Assembly (NCBI GenBank): GCA_006226775.1
Contig: SBGD01000081.1
Location: 1 to 64,000, forward strand
Reading direction: 5' to 3'
DNA length: 64,000 nt
Origin: Paracoccaceae bacterium
Lineage (GTDB): Bacteria; Pseudomonadota; Alphaproteobacteria; Rhodobacterales; Rhodobacteraceae
Position numbers and translations under genes: made by a program. Under the pieces are notes generated by a model, which was not told the DNA's origin, searched no databases, and saw nothing but the letters and a program-made list of their open reading frames with translations. Positions 43,557 through 52,053 of this stretch are shown here, in pieces (positions within the stretch are counted from its first letter, which is position 1; the number at the start of each line of letters is the position of its first letter).

Positions 43557-44825
43557 ATGTCGCCCGATACCCATGATCGCGCCCTTCGCGACCGCGCGGC
43601 GCAGGTGATCCCCGGTGGCATGTATGGCCACCAGTCCACGCACCTGATGCCCGAGGGCACGCCGCAATTCTTCGTCCGCGCCGAGGGCTGCCGGATCACC
43701 GACGCGGACGGCAAGGGCTATATCGACTATCTCTGCGGCTACGGCCCGAACCTGTTCGGCTATGGGCACCCCGGGATTGCAAGCGCGATTGCCTCGCAGC
43801 AGGCCCGGATCGACACCGCCACCGGCCCCGCGCCGCTGATCGTGGACCTGGCTGAGGCGCTGGTGGGCATGATCTCGCATGCGGATTGGGCGATGTTCTG
43901 CAAGAACGGCTCGGACGCCACGATGATGGCGCTGATGATTGCTCGGGCCTATCGCGACAGGCGCAAGGTGCTGGTCGCGCGCAACGCCTATCACGGCGCG
44001 ATGCCCTGGAACACGCCGCGCCCCGCCGGGGTGGTGGCCGAGGACCGCGCCCATGTCATCTATTACGACTACAACGACCCGCAGGCACTGACCGAGGCGG
44101 TGGCCGAGGCCGGCACCGACCTCGCCGGCATATTCGACGCCCCCTTCCGCCACGATACCTTTGCCGACCAGGAGATGCCCGATGCGGACTATGCCCGCAC
44201 CGCGCGCAAGCTGGCGGATGCGCATGATGCGCTGTTGATCGTCGATGACGTGCGGGCGGGGTTCAGGCTGGCGCGGGATTGCTCGTGGGAGAACATCGGC
44301 GTGCGCCCGGACCTCTCGGCCTGGGGCAAGGTGCTGGGCAACGGCCAGCCGATCTCGGCCCTTCTCGGCAATGACAAGGCCCGCGCGGCGGCCAGCCGGA
44401 TCTATGTCACCGGCTCGTTCTGGTTCTCGGCGGTTCCCATGGCCGCCGCGCTGGAAACCCTGCGGCTGGTGCGCGAGACCGACTACCTCGAACGGATCAC
44501 CGGCTATGGCGCGCGGTTGCGCGCCGGGCTGGCCCGGCAGGCCGAGGAACATGGGTTCGGATTGCGCCAGACCGGTCCGGTCACCCTGCCGATGGTCTTG
44601 TTCCAGGACGACCCGGACCATCGCCTCGGCTATGCCTTCTGCAAGGAGGCGATGCAGCGCGGGGTCTATCTCTCGCCCTATCACTGCATGTTCATCAGTG
44701 CCGCGATGACCCCCCGGGATCTCGACGAGACCCTGGCCGCCACCGGCATGGCCTTTGAGTGTCTCGGCAAAAGCCGCGCCGCCCTCTTGCCCGCCGAGGC
44801 CGAGCGGCAGACCAACCTCGCCTGA
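43557..44825 (+). CDS. Class III aminotransferase (glutamate-1-semialdehyde-mutase-like)
   Basis: A 422-residue pyridoxal-phosphate enzyme. It starts at the ATG at 43557 after AGGAAGG and reads DRAAQVIPGGMYGHQS. Family motifs are DADGKGYIDYLCGYGPNLFG, MFCKNGSDATMMALMIARAY, the cofactor-stacking ARNAYHGAMPW, LLIVDDVRAGFRLA, and the catalytic Lys in LSAWGKVLGNGQPISALLG. Related genes next to split transketolases and Gfo/Idh dehydrogenases suggest amino-sugar or keto-sugar metabolism. The upstream frameshift also joins this frame to the transketolase frame, but it has its own ribosome site. Confidence 0.92.
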   Translation: MSPDTHDRALRDRAAQVIPGGMYGHQSTHLMPEGTPQFFVRAEGCRITDADGKGYIDYLCGYGPNLFGYGHPGIASAIASQQARIDTATGPAPLIVDLAEALVGMISHADWAMFCKNGSDATMMALMIARAYRDRRKVLVARNAYHGAMPWNTPRPAGVVAEDRAHVIYYDYNDPQALTEAVAEAGTDLAGIFDAPFRHDTFADQEMPDADYARTARKLADAHDALLIVDDVRAGFRLARDCSWENIGVRPDLSAWGKVLGNGQPISALLGNDKARAAASRIYVTGSFWFSAVPMAAALETLRLVRETDYLERITGYGARLRAGLARQAEEHGFGLRQTGPVTLPMVLFQDDPDHRLGYAFCKEAMQRGVYLSPYHCMFISAAMTPRDLDETLAATGMAFECLGKSRAALLPAEAERQTNLA

Positions 44826-44837
44826 CCCGGCGCCGGA

Positions 44838-45905
44838 TCAACCCGGCGCGTGCCAACCCGCGCGGGCCGGGTCGTCCGCGGCAAGCGGCAGGGCGATCTC
44901 GCGCCCCGTCGCCGCGGAGCGGTAAAAGCCGGTCAAGAGCGCGATCGACGCCTCGGCATCCGCAAGCGTGACCGGCGGCTCTGCCCCCGCCTCGAGGGCC
45001 GCATGAAAGGCCGACATCTGGCCTGCAAAACGCCCGGGCGTATCCGTCCATTTCAGGGCGATCTCATCGCATTGCGCCTGGATGGCGGGGTCGCGGGCGG
45101 TGATGGTCCAGGGGCCGCTGCCCACCGCATAGGGCGCGCGGGTGGACTCGAAAGTGACATGCTCGAACGCAAGAAACAGCCGCGAATATTCATCCTGCGA
45201 GGCAGAGCAGGCCGAGACCGTCGCAAAGGCCCCCGAGGCAAAGCGCAACGTGCCCGAGGCCGTGTCCTCGGTCTCGATCGGATGGATCCGCGTCGCGATG
45301 CGGCCAAAGACCGCCTCGACCGGGCCCATCAGCCAGCACAGCAGGTCATGGATATGGATCGCATGGGTCGTCATCGTGCCGCCCAGCTCGGCCCGCAGGC
45401 TGCCGCGCCAGGGGTTGTCGAAATAGGCCGCATCGCGGTGCCAATGGGTTTCGGCGGTGGCCAGCAGCGGCTTGCCGGCAATCCCGGCCGCGATGATCTC
45501 GCGCGCGGCCAGCGATCCGACGCCGAAGCGATACTGGAACACCGGCATCAGGCGCCCGGGCGAGGCCGCCTCGGCGCGCGCGATCTCGTCGATCTCGTTC
45601 AGCGACCCGACCAGCGGCTTTTCGCAGATCACGTGCTTGCCCGCCGCCAGCGCGTCCCTGACCTGCGAGAGGTGCAGCGCCGGGGGCGTGCAGATGTCGA
45701 CGATATCGACATCGTCGCGGGCGATCACCGCCTGGAAATCAGCGCAGGTGTCGCAGCCGAAATCCCGCGCCGCCCGGGCGCGCAGATCCGCATTGAGGTC
45801 GCAGGCCACGGCCAGCTCGAACTTCCCGGGCAGCCCGGCCCAGGCCTCCTTGATATGGCTTTGCCCGATGCCCAGTCCGATGGTGGCGACGCGATAGGTG
45901 GTCAT
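44838..45905 (-). CDS. Gfo/Idh/MocA-family oxidoreductase
   Basis: A 355-residue NAD(P)-dependent dehydrogenase. The Rossmann domain begins VATIGLGIGQSHIKEAWAG, with VDIVDICTPPALHLSQV and AGKHVICEKPLVGSLNEID (the catalytic Lys region). The C-terminal domain has FQYRFGVGSLAAREII, THWHRDAAYFDNPWRG and GGTMTTHAIHIHDLLCWLMG, with the conserved His pair. Such enzymes oxidise sugars, inositols or sugar acids; the substrate is not recognisable. The start at 45905 is chosen over a longer frame without family sequence. It is convergent with the aminotransferase, and an 18-base palindrome lies 160 bases upstream. Confidence 0.92.
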   Translation of the reverse strand: MTTYRVATIGLGIGQSHIKEAWAGLPGKFELAVACDLNADLRARAARDFGCDTCADFQAVIARDDVDIVDICTPPALHLSQVRDALAAGKHVICEKPLVGSLNEIDEIARAEAASPGRLMPVFQYRFGVGSLAAREIIAAGIAGKPLLATAETHWHRDAAYFDNPWRGSLRAELGGTMTTHAIHIHDLLCWLMGPVEAVFGRIATRIHPIETEDTASGTLRFASGAFATVSACSASQDEYSRLFLAFEHVTFESTRAPYAVGSGPWTITARDPAIQAQCDEIALKWTDTPGRFAGQMSAFHAALEAGAEPPVTLADAEASIALLTGFYRSAATGREIALPLAADDPARAGWHAPG

Positions 45906-46064
45906 GGCGGGTCTTCCTGCTGGTTCAGAGCGTTTGGCGCGTGGCGGCCCGGCTTTGTCGGGGTCTTCGCGGCCCTGAACTGCCTGTCCGGCCCACCGGG
46001 CATTCGGGTTTCCAACCTGGCCATTAGCGGCTTCCAACACACTGGAAACCAACGCGATTACAAG

Positions 46065-46082
46065 ACCTACCAATAAGTAGGT
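46065..46082. promoter_or_regulatory. Operator-like perfect palindrome upstream of the Gfo/Idh gene
   Basis: ACCTACCAATAAGTAGGT has perfect arms (ACCTAC, GTAGGT) and a 6-base centre. Its inverse closely matches the site upstream of dctP at 37842-37859. It lies in the 233-base spacer between two leftward dehydrogenase genes. A second inverted repeat, GGTTTCCA (46007-46014) with TGGAAACC (46043-46050), is next to it. Confidence 0.65.
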
Positions 46083-46138
46083 TAAGCCCGGACGTCAATG
46101 CGGTTCCGACGCTTGCCCGCGACGCGAGGCTGGGATCA

Positions 46139-47077
46139 TCAGGCGGCGTCGGGGTCTTCGCTGAAGGGCGCGACGGTCTCGCGCCGGCCAAGGGTGAAAG
46201 CATCCGCCACCAATGTCATCGGGCGCAGGTCGACATCGCTCTGCCCCTGCGCAACCAGCTCGGCCATGCGCCTGTAGAGCCGCGGATACTCACCGGCGAG
46301 GGTAGCCGGTTGGCCCCGGGATTCGCCGTCGATCTCCATCAGCGCGCCGCCGTCGCGCAGCACCAGCCTGCCCTCGGGGGTCACGGCCTCGATCTCCCAG
46401 GTCTGATCACCCGCCTGCCGCCAGTCGAAGACCGCCGTCACCTGCGCGCCTCCGGGGTGGTGAAAGTCAAGCCGCGCGGCGATGGGCGTCTGGCAATTCG
46501 CCGGCACCTCCAGCACCGCGCCGGTGACATGCAGATCGTCGGGCAGGATCTCGGTGACGATGGAAAGCGCGTTGATGCCGGGATCAAAGACGCCGAACCC
46601 GCCGGGCTGCCAGATCCAGGCCTGGCCGGGGTGCCAGCGGCGCACGTCCTCCTTCCAGGTCACGCTCAGCGCCTCGAGCCTCTTGTCGGCCAGCCATGCC
46701 TTGGCCGCGGCGACCATGTCGGCCTCGCGCGAGTGCCAGGTGGCAAAAAGCGTCAGCCCGGCGGCGCGGGCCGCACGGTCCAGCGCGTGGCACTCCGCCA
46801 GCGTCGCGCCGGGCGGTTTTTCCAGCATGACATGCCGTCCGGCCTCCAGCGCCTGCATCGCGGGGTCGAAACGCGGCACCGGCGGCAGACAGAGCGAGAC
46901 GACCCGGATGTCCGGCCGCGCCTCGAGCATTTGGCCGAGGTCGGTGAAGGCCTCGATGCCCTCGACCGATCCCTCGCGGCTGACCGTGGCGGCCAACTCC
47001 CAGTCCGGGCTGTTTTTGATGGCGGGGACGTGCTGGTCCACCGCGATCTTGCCAATTCCGACGAGGGCGATCTTCAT
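46139..47077 (-). CDS. L-arabinose/D-galactose 1-dehydrogenase (Gfo/Idh/MocA family)
   Basis: A 312-residue enzyme that oxidises L-arabinose (or D-galactose) at C1 to the lactone with NAD(P). It resembles the Azospirillum L-arabinose 1-dehydrogenase along its length: LVGIGKIAVDQHVPAI, GRHVMLEKPPGATLAECHAL, LTLFATWHSREADMV, WKEDVRRWHPGQAWIWQPGG, FGVFDPGINALSIVTEILP, and DVDLRPMTLVADAFTLGRRE. The start overlaps the dehydratase stop as TGATG, so the first two steps of the non-phosphorylative arabinose pathway are coupled. No lactonase, 2-keto-3-deoxy dehydratase or semialdehyde dehydrogenase is adjacent. Confidence 0.9.
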   Translation of the reverse strand: MKIALVGIGKIAVDQHVPAIKNSPDWELAATVSREGSVEGIEAFTDLGQMLEARPDIRVVSLCLPPVPRFDPAMQALEAGRHVMLEKPPGATLAECHALDRAARAAGLTLFATWHSREADMVAAAKAWLADKRLEALSVTWKEDVRRWHPGQAWIWQPGGFGVFDPGINALSIVTEILPDDLHVTGAVLEVPANCQTPIAARLDFHHPGGAQVTAVFDWRQAGDQTWEIEAVTPEGRLVLRDGGALMEIDGESRGQPATLAGEYPRLYRRMAELVAQGQSDVDLRPMTLVADAFTLGRRETVAPFSEDPDAA

Positions 47078-48819
47078 CAGTGAGAGTCCTTGCCGACCGG
47101 CGCGCCGCGGCAGCCCTTGAGGAAATCCAGATCGGCGCCGGTGTCCGCCCCTTCGACATGGGCCTGGTGCAGCCAGGCATAGCCGCTTTCGGCCTGCGCA
47201 TGCCGCGGGGTCCAGGCGGCGAGCCGCGCATTCAGCTCCGCCTCGCTGACCTCCAGGTGCAGGCGGCGGCCCTCGACATCGACCTCGATCATGTCGCCGG
47301 TCTGCACCACCGCCAGCGGCCCGCCCGCCGCCGCTTCGGGCGAGGTATGCAGGATCACCGTGCCATAGGCCGTGCCCGACATGCGCGCGTCCGAGATGCG
47401 GATCATGTCCTTGATGCCGCGGCGAAGCACCTTGGGCGGCAGCCCCATGTTGCCGACCTCGGCCATGCCCGGATAGCCCTTGGGGCCACAGTTCTTGAGC
47501 ACCATGATGCAGGTCTCGTCGATGTCGAGCGCCTCGTCCTCGATCCTGGCCTTGTAGTCGTCGATATCCTCGAAGACGACCGCGCGGCCCCGGTGCTGCA
47601 TCAGGTGCGGCGAGGCCGCCGAGGGTTTCAGGATCGCGCCCTTTGGCGCCAGGTTGCCCTTGAGCACCGCGATGCCGCCCTTCTGCGTCAGCGCGCGGTC
47701 GAGCGGCAGGATCACGTCCTCGTTCCAGTTCTTCGCGTCCTTGACCTCGTCCCAGATGGTTTCGCCCGAAACAGTCAGCGCCTCCTTGTGCAGCTTGCCG
47801 CCCTCGGCCAGCCGTTTCAGCACCACGGGCAGGCCTCCGGCATAGAAGAACTCCTCCATCAGGTATTCGCCTGAAGGCTGGAGGTTCAGGATGGTGGCAA
47901 TGTCGCGGCCTTGAGCGTCCCAGTCGTCGAGCGTGATGTCCACGCCGACCCGTCCCGCGATGGCCAGGATATGCACCACCGTATTGGTCGAGCCCCCCAC
48001 CGCGCCATTGCAGCGGATGGCGTTTTCAAAGGCCTCGCGGGTCAGGATGTCCGAGGGCTTCAGATCGTCCTTGACCATCTGCACGATGCGCCGCCCCGAA
48101 AGCTGCGCCATCACCCGGCGCCGGCTGTCCACCGCCGGGATCGCGGCATTGCCCGAGAGTGCCATGCCGAGCGCCTCGGCCATGCTCGCCATGCTCGATG
48201 CGGTGCCCATGGTATTGCAGGTGCCCGACGAGCGCGTGACCGCGGATTCCGCATCGAGGAATTCCTCCTGCGTCATCTCTCCGGCCTTCACCGCTTCGGA
48301 AAAGCGCCACAGGTGCGTGCCCGCCCCGACCCTTTCGCCGTGGAACCAGCCGTTCAGCATCGGCCCGCCGGTCACGACAATCGACGGCAGATCGCAGGAC
48401 GCCGCGGCCATCAGAAGCGACGGCGTGGTCTTGTCACAGCCCACCATCAGCACGCAGCCGTCCATCGGCTGGCCGCGGATCTGTTCCTCGATCGACAGCG
48501 CGGCCAGGTTGCGGAACATCATCGCCGTGGGGCGAAAGGTGTTCTCCGAAGCGCTGAAAACCGGCACCTCCATCGGAAAGCCCCCGGCCTCCCAGATGCC
48601 CGCCTTCACCTTTTCGGCCAGCTCGCGCAGGTGCCCGTTGCAGGGCGTCATGTCCGACCATGTGTTCAGCACGCCGATGATGGGCCGTCCGTCGAACAGA
48701 TCGTCGGGGTAGCCCTGGTTCTTCATCCAGCCGCGATGATAGATCACGTCCTTGCTGGTGCCGCTGTACCACTCGGCAGAGCGCAGCTTGCGAGGCCAGG
48801 GGGCGGGTTTGAATGTCAT
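47077..48819 (-). CDS. IlvD/Edd-family dehydratase, probable L-arabonate dehydratase
   Basis: A 580-residue iron-sulfur dehydratase that removes water from an aldonate; L-arabonate dehydratases of rhizobia and Azospirillum are almost the same length. Cluster cysteines are visible in LNTWSDMTPCNGHL, MVGCDKTTPSLLMAA and SSGTCNTMGTASSMAS. Sugar-acid features include EWYSGTSKDVIYHRGWMKNQ and GSTNTVVHILAIAGR. It is directly upstream of the arabinose dehydrogenase with overlapping stop and start, so L-arabonate is the likely substrate; other pentonates or hexonates remain possible. The start at 48819 overlaps the stop of a truncated upstream frame (ATGA). Confidence 0.9.
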   Translation of the reverse strand: MTFKPAPWPRKLRSAEWYSGTSKDVIYHRGWMKNQGYPDDLFDGRPIIGVLNTWSDMTPCNGHLRELAEKVKAGIWEAGGFPMEVPVFSASENTFRPTAMMFRNLAALSIEEQIRGQPMDGCVLMVGCDKTTPSLLMAAASCDLPSIVVTGGPMLNGWFHGERVGAGTHLWRFSEAVKAGEMTQEEFLDAESAVTRSSGTCNTMGTASSMASMAEALGMALSGNAAIPAVDSRRRVMAQLSGRRIVQMVKDDLKPSDILTREAFENAIRCNGAVGGSTNTVVHILAIAGRVGVDITLDDWDAQGRDIATILNLQPSGEYLMEEFFYAGGLPVVLKRLAEGGKLHKEALTVSGETIWDEVKDAKNWNEDVILPLDRALTQKGGIAVLKGNLAPKGAILKPSAASPHLMQHRGRAVVFEDIDDYKARIEDEALDIDETCIMVLKNCGPKGYPGMAEVGNMGLPPKVLRRGIKDMIRISDARMSGTAYGTVILHTSPEAAAGGPLAVVQTGDMIEVDVEGRRLHLEVSEAELNARLAAWTPRHAQAESGYAWLHQAHVEGADTGADLDFLKGCRGAPVGKDSH

Positions 48820-48935
48820 GATCTCAGCCCTTTTTCCTTGTTGTACACGCCGAAGAGGACCGCCGCCAGAAGCACCGGCCCCCTGATCCTCCACGGATCG
48901 CCGATGCCGACGATCGACGTCCCGTCAATGAGCAC
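48816..48935 (-). pseudogene. C-terminal remnant of an unidentified upstream gene, cut by insertion sequences
   Basis: A leftward frame reading RVLIDGTSIVGIGDPWRIRG and PVLLAAVLFGVYNKEKGLRS ends with TGA at 48818-48816, overlapping the dehydratase ATG. The hydrophobic end and coupling suggest the tail of a membrane transporter that belonged to the arabinose operon, but I cannot name the family. To the right, up to 49181, the frame continues without recognisable similarity and then meets an IS5 end. Confidence 0.4.
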
Positions 48936-49181
48936 CCGCCACGGTCGCGCAATTCGTGGGTTTCCACCAGCACCTTCGGCAGGATGCTGCGGGCGGCCTT
49001 GAGTGGCAATCTCTGCGACCCGGCCCGGCTTTCCGCGATACGGCTGACCGATCCGCAACTGCCCGCCGCCTTTGCCGCCATAAACTCCGAGCCGCCATTC
49101 GGCCCCAAGGACAGGCGCAACCCACGGGTCGGCAGTCAACCTCCGGCACCCTCCCGAAACCAGTCCATCTGGTGCATCCGC

Positions 49182-49795
49182 TAGGGTCAGGATTCGTAAC
49201 CAGAACTTGACCACACCAGCCAAGGCGCATGCGGACAGGAAGACCTTCGGACATCTGTCGTAACAGGTCGCCACGCGACGCCAGTTCTTGAGCCGGGCGA
49301 CGCTGTTCTCGTTCGTGTGGCGCTTGCGGTAGCGAGCCTCGTCATGCGGGATCGGAACCTTGCGGCCCTTTCTCGCGGGTCTGCATGGCGTGATCCCCTT
49401 GGTTTCAAGCGCTTCGCGATACCAGTCTGCATCATGACCCCGATCCGCCAAGATGTGTTTGGCGGACGGCAGACCGTCCAGAAGCGCCCGTGCGCCGACA
49501 AAATCGCTGCACTGACCAGCCGTCATGAACATCCGCAGGGGACGGCCCAGGGCATCCGTGACGGTGTGCAACTTGGAATTCATCCCGCCCTTTGTGCGTC
49601 CATTCAGGCGACCACGCCCCCTTTTTTCAGCATCAGGCTGGAGGCCGTGCGGTGTGTCTTCAGATGCGTCGCTTCGATCATCAGAGTATCGGTGGCGTCG
49701 CCCTGACCGGCCAGTTCGACAAGCATCCGGGCGAAGATGCCCTTGTCGCTCCACCGTTTCCAACGGTTGTAAAGCGTTCTCTGATTGCGGCCCTG
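49182..49795 (-). mobile_element. IS5-family (IS427-like) element, 5' truncated
   Basis: Two overlapping leftward frames encode an IS5 transposase: the first has LYNRWKRWSDKGIFARMLVE and MIEATHLKTHRTASSLMLKK and stops near 49604; the second continues NGRTKGGMNSKLHTVTDALG, GHDADWYREALETKGITPC and RYRKRHTNENSVARLKNWRR, then YDRCPKVFLSACALAGVVKF. They meet at AAAAAAGGGGG (about 49616-49627), the kind of slippery site used for programmed frameshifting in this group. The probable right end is CTAGGGTCAGGATTC near 49182. The first 60 or so residues and the other end are missing, so the element is not autonomous. Confidence 0.85.
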
Positions 49796-49998
49796 TCAAG
49801 CCTGGGAGGGGTGGTGTCCGTCCGGGGTCATGGTTCTCTCCGAGGTCGCATTGAGCGCCTCATGATGGTTTTCGGTGGCGATCGTCTCCAATGTCTTGTG
49901 CGGGGTGTGGTACCTGGCCAGCCCATGCTCTACAGCGAGATCGATCAACCTCCGTCCCGTCGGGACTGCGCTCCCCGCTTCAGAGGCGGGAACTCAGA

Positions 49999-50436
49999 TC
50001 AGGCGGTGGCCTCCTTTGTCCATTGATAGTCGGTTCCATTTTTCCAGAGCGTCAGCATAAGCACGGCGATTTTGCGGGCTGTCGCGACCGCCGCCTTGCG
50101 GAAGCCGCGCCGTCCGGCCAGGCGCACGGCCCAGCTTTTCAGCCGCGAGAAATGTTTCACCTGGTGGAGTAGGGATGACGCCGCCTCGAACAGTAGCCCG
50201 CGCATCGCACCGTCACCGCATTTCGAAACGCGCCCCGACCAGTCCATCTGGCCAGACTGATGCCGCTTTGGCGTCAAACCAAGAAAAGCGCCCACATCCG
50301 ACGTCCGGCTGAACCGACCGGGAACATCACCCAGGGCTATGAAGCTGGCGGATAGGTCGTTGATCGCTGCGGCGGGCATGGCGCCAGGATAGCCCGAACC
50401 GGTGTCGGATGCGCGTCCTTTCATGCGCCTGATCAT
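49999..50436 (-). mobile_element. IS110-family transposase, C-terminal fragment
   Basis: The leftward frame carries the Transposase_20 region and C-terminus of IS110 elements: VPGRFSRTSDVGAFLGLTPK and SGQMDWSGRVSKCGDGAMRG, FEAASSLLHQ, LKSWAVRLAGRRGFRKAAV, and ends KNGTDYQWTKEATA. The N-terminal DEDD catalytic part is absent here, and the frame loses similarity near 50400. The 200 bases between this stop and the IS5 fragment contain no gene. A fragment resembling the middle of the same transposase lies beyond the IS66 at 51359-51550. Confidence 0.85.
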
Positions 50437-50445
50437 GCGCCTGAT

Positions 50446-50864
50446 TCATTCTGCCGCAGCGGGACGGCGGGTCTCCAGCGCCTGCACCTTGCGCCAGTCC
50501 AACCCGGCAAACAGCGCCTCGAACGGCGCCCGGTTCAGCATCGTCACGCCCCTCCGGATCGCCGGCCAGGTGAAGGTGGTCTCCTCGAGCCGTTTGCAGG
50601 CCATCACCAATCCGCTGGGCTCTGCCCGTTCTTGCCCCAGACTGTCCCCCGGACAGCCTGCCGCCTGCGGCGGACCGGCGCGAACTCCCAAAACAGGATC
50701 TTCAGCCTGTCGGCGCGCTTCGCCCGGAACAAAACCACGGTGCCGGTGACCGGATCCTCCTCCAGGACCGATTGCACCAGCGCGGCGCGCCCGTCGTGAC
50801 CTTTCCTGACGTCCACCGGCTGGGTCGCCACCAGGATACGGACGGTGTGGGATTGCATCCTCAT
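50446..50864 (-). pseudogene. tnpB: IS66 TnpB, disrupted by an insertion of about 73 bases
   Basis: The first frame reads SHTVRILVATQPVDVRKGHD and DRLKILFW, as in IS66 TnpB (IS66 Orf2). The continuation GLVMACKRLEETTFTWPAIR, NRAPFEALFAGLDWRKVQAL and RRPAAAE is in a different frame. Between them, about 50614-50686, there are some 73 bases not found in the family, including the palindromic CTGTCCGGGGGACAG. The start overlaps the tnpA stop as ATGA. Confidence 0.8.
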
Positions 50865-51292
50865 GATGACACCCCGAGCGCACGCACGATCTCGGCACTC
50901 CGCACCGCCGGGGTATCGGCGGCGAGTTCGATCGCCACGTCACCGAGGATCAGCCGCAGCTTGTCGTCTGGTTGCCGGCAGGGCTCCGGCGCCTGCGAAT
51001 GGTCCGGGTCGCACAACACCAGCGGCGCGAAGGTCGTCGGTGCAGTCGCCGTCTCGGCGGCGGGCAGGACCGGCTTCCCCTGTTTGGCCAGGCATCGCCA
51101 AGCGGAAAGCAGGTTCGGCTTTACTCCGTAACGCCCGGCTACGGCATCCTCCGCTGCCCCCGGTTCCAGCGTCTCCGCGACGGCCTGTGCCGTCACGGCC
51201 TCTGGCCACCGCCGATGCCCGCTCTCAAGAATCCCCACCCCGAGCGATCTGAGAAACGCAGTCCGAGCCTCCATTGCGAAACGCACCCCCAT
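50861..51292 (-). CDS. tnpA: IS66 TnpA (IS66 Orf1 accessory protein)
   Basis: A 143-residue helix-turn-helix accessory protein. The segment HRRWPEAVTAQAVAETLEPG and VAGRYGVKPNLLSAWRCLAK is the conserved IS66 TnpA DNA-binding domain. The C-terminal DKLRLILGDVAIELAADTPA matches the TnpA tail. It appears intact but the element lacks a complete tnpB and any tnpC. Confidence 0.85.
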   Translation of the reverse strand: MGVRFAMEARTAFLRSLGVGILESGHRRWPEAVTAQAVAETLEPGAAEDAVAGRYGVKPNLLSAWRCLAKQGKPVLPAAETATAPTTFAPLVLCDPDHSQAPEPCRQPDDKLRLILGDVAIELAADTPAVRSAEIVRALGVSS

Positions 51293-51358
51293 CTTGAGAT
51301 CGGTATCACCTCGCAGTCCGCGCCGGGGCCCACAACGTGCCGCTCAGACACCGCTTAC

Positions 51359-51550
51359 GGAACTCCCGGTCGACGGCATCGAGCTTCAGGGTCAGCGCAT
51401 CAAGGGGGCCGAAAAGAGCATAGAGCGCCGACCGGGCCTCGCGCGGCAGAACCTCGTTGCTGGCAGCCTGCATGTCCCGCCGGAGGACGCCAACACGACA
51501 GATGCCTTTCGCCGCGACAATCGCCGCCCTGTAACTGCGGCCAAGCCAAA
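51359..51550 (-). mobile_element. Probable middle fragment of an IS110-family transposase
   Basis: Leftward from about 51550 a frame reads YRAAIVAAKGICRVGVLRRD, MQAASNEVLPREARSALYAL and FGPLDALTLKLDAVDREF, ending exactly at the IS66 terminus. The pattern of a basic helix followed by a coiled segment with LDA-x5-LDRE resembles the region between the catalytic domain and the Transposase_20 domain of IS110 proteins. Together with the C-terminal piece at 49999-50436 it would make a gene split by IS66. Confidence 0.5.
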
Positions 51551-52053
51551 GCCGAAGAGCAAAGTTACAACATTTCCCGGGACACTATCATCAAGGGAGG
51601 CGTTTGTCGGCACGCCGCCTGATCGCCAAACCGATGTAATTCGCCGGGGCCGTCGCCGGCGGATACCAAGGTGCAAGCGATTGATGAATGCGAAAAACTG
51701 CTAGCCCGGAAACGCGAAAGCCCGCGTCCGTCAACGCGCCCCGAGCGCATCACTTTGATCCGGCACGCGTTTCCGCGCCTCCCATCAAGGCCCGCGACCA
51801 GAAAGCCGCGACACGAGGCCGGACACATGACCGCACCGTTCAAACGCCGCCATCAGAAAATCGCGCCTTGACCCGCAGGGGGCATCCACACATGACCGAC
51901 GCGACCGGTCAATCGGCGCGGCACATTTCCAAACCCGGTTCATAGGTCCCCAGCCTAGTGCGCCGGCGCGCACAGTCATTCAGAATTGACGAAACGCAAG
52001 TTTCGGAGAACACTCCGCGAACCCGAAAAATTTTTATACAAGGGATATTTTGC
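51551..52053. other. About 500 bases without a supported gene
   Basis: No frame here has coding character. It lies between IS remnants and the first solute-binding protein and probably contains that gene's promoter. CGAAAC at 51990-51995 and GTTTCG at 52000-52005 form a small inverted repeat overlapping a possible -35 TTGACG (51986-51991); a matching -10 is not clear. GC content drops close to the gene start (AAATTTTTATAC). Confidence 0.4.

Larger units (their letters stand above)
50440..51358 (-). mobile_element. Partial IS66 element (tnpA and tnpB, tnpC missing)
   Basis: The right boundary is CCGCTTAC at 51351-51358, whose inverse, GTAAGCGG, is a typical IS66 terminus. Leftward from it come tnpA and tnpB, but no tnpC, and sequence passes directly into an IS110 transposase fragment near 50440. 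IS66 elements need all three genes, so this copy is defective. IS110-like sequence on both sides suggests it inserted into an IS110 transposase gene and then lost its 3' half. Confidence 0.75.

Noticed and set aside
42471-44825. A genuine 784-residue transketolase-aminotransferase fusion protein
   Set aside because: The joining segment has no family sequence, the correct transketolase end is present in the next frame with its own stop, and the aminotransferase has its own ribosome site, so a one-base insertion is the simpler explanation.
48816-49799. Single 327-codon gene across the IS5 transposase and the dehydratase upstream region
   Set aside because: The frame joins the IS5 second frame to unrelated sequence past the element end; it is a chance continuation, not a gene.
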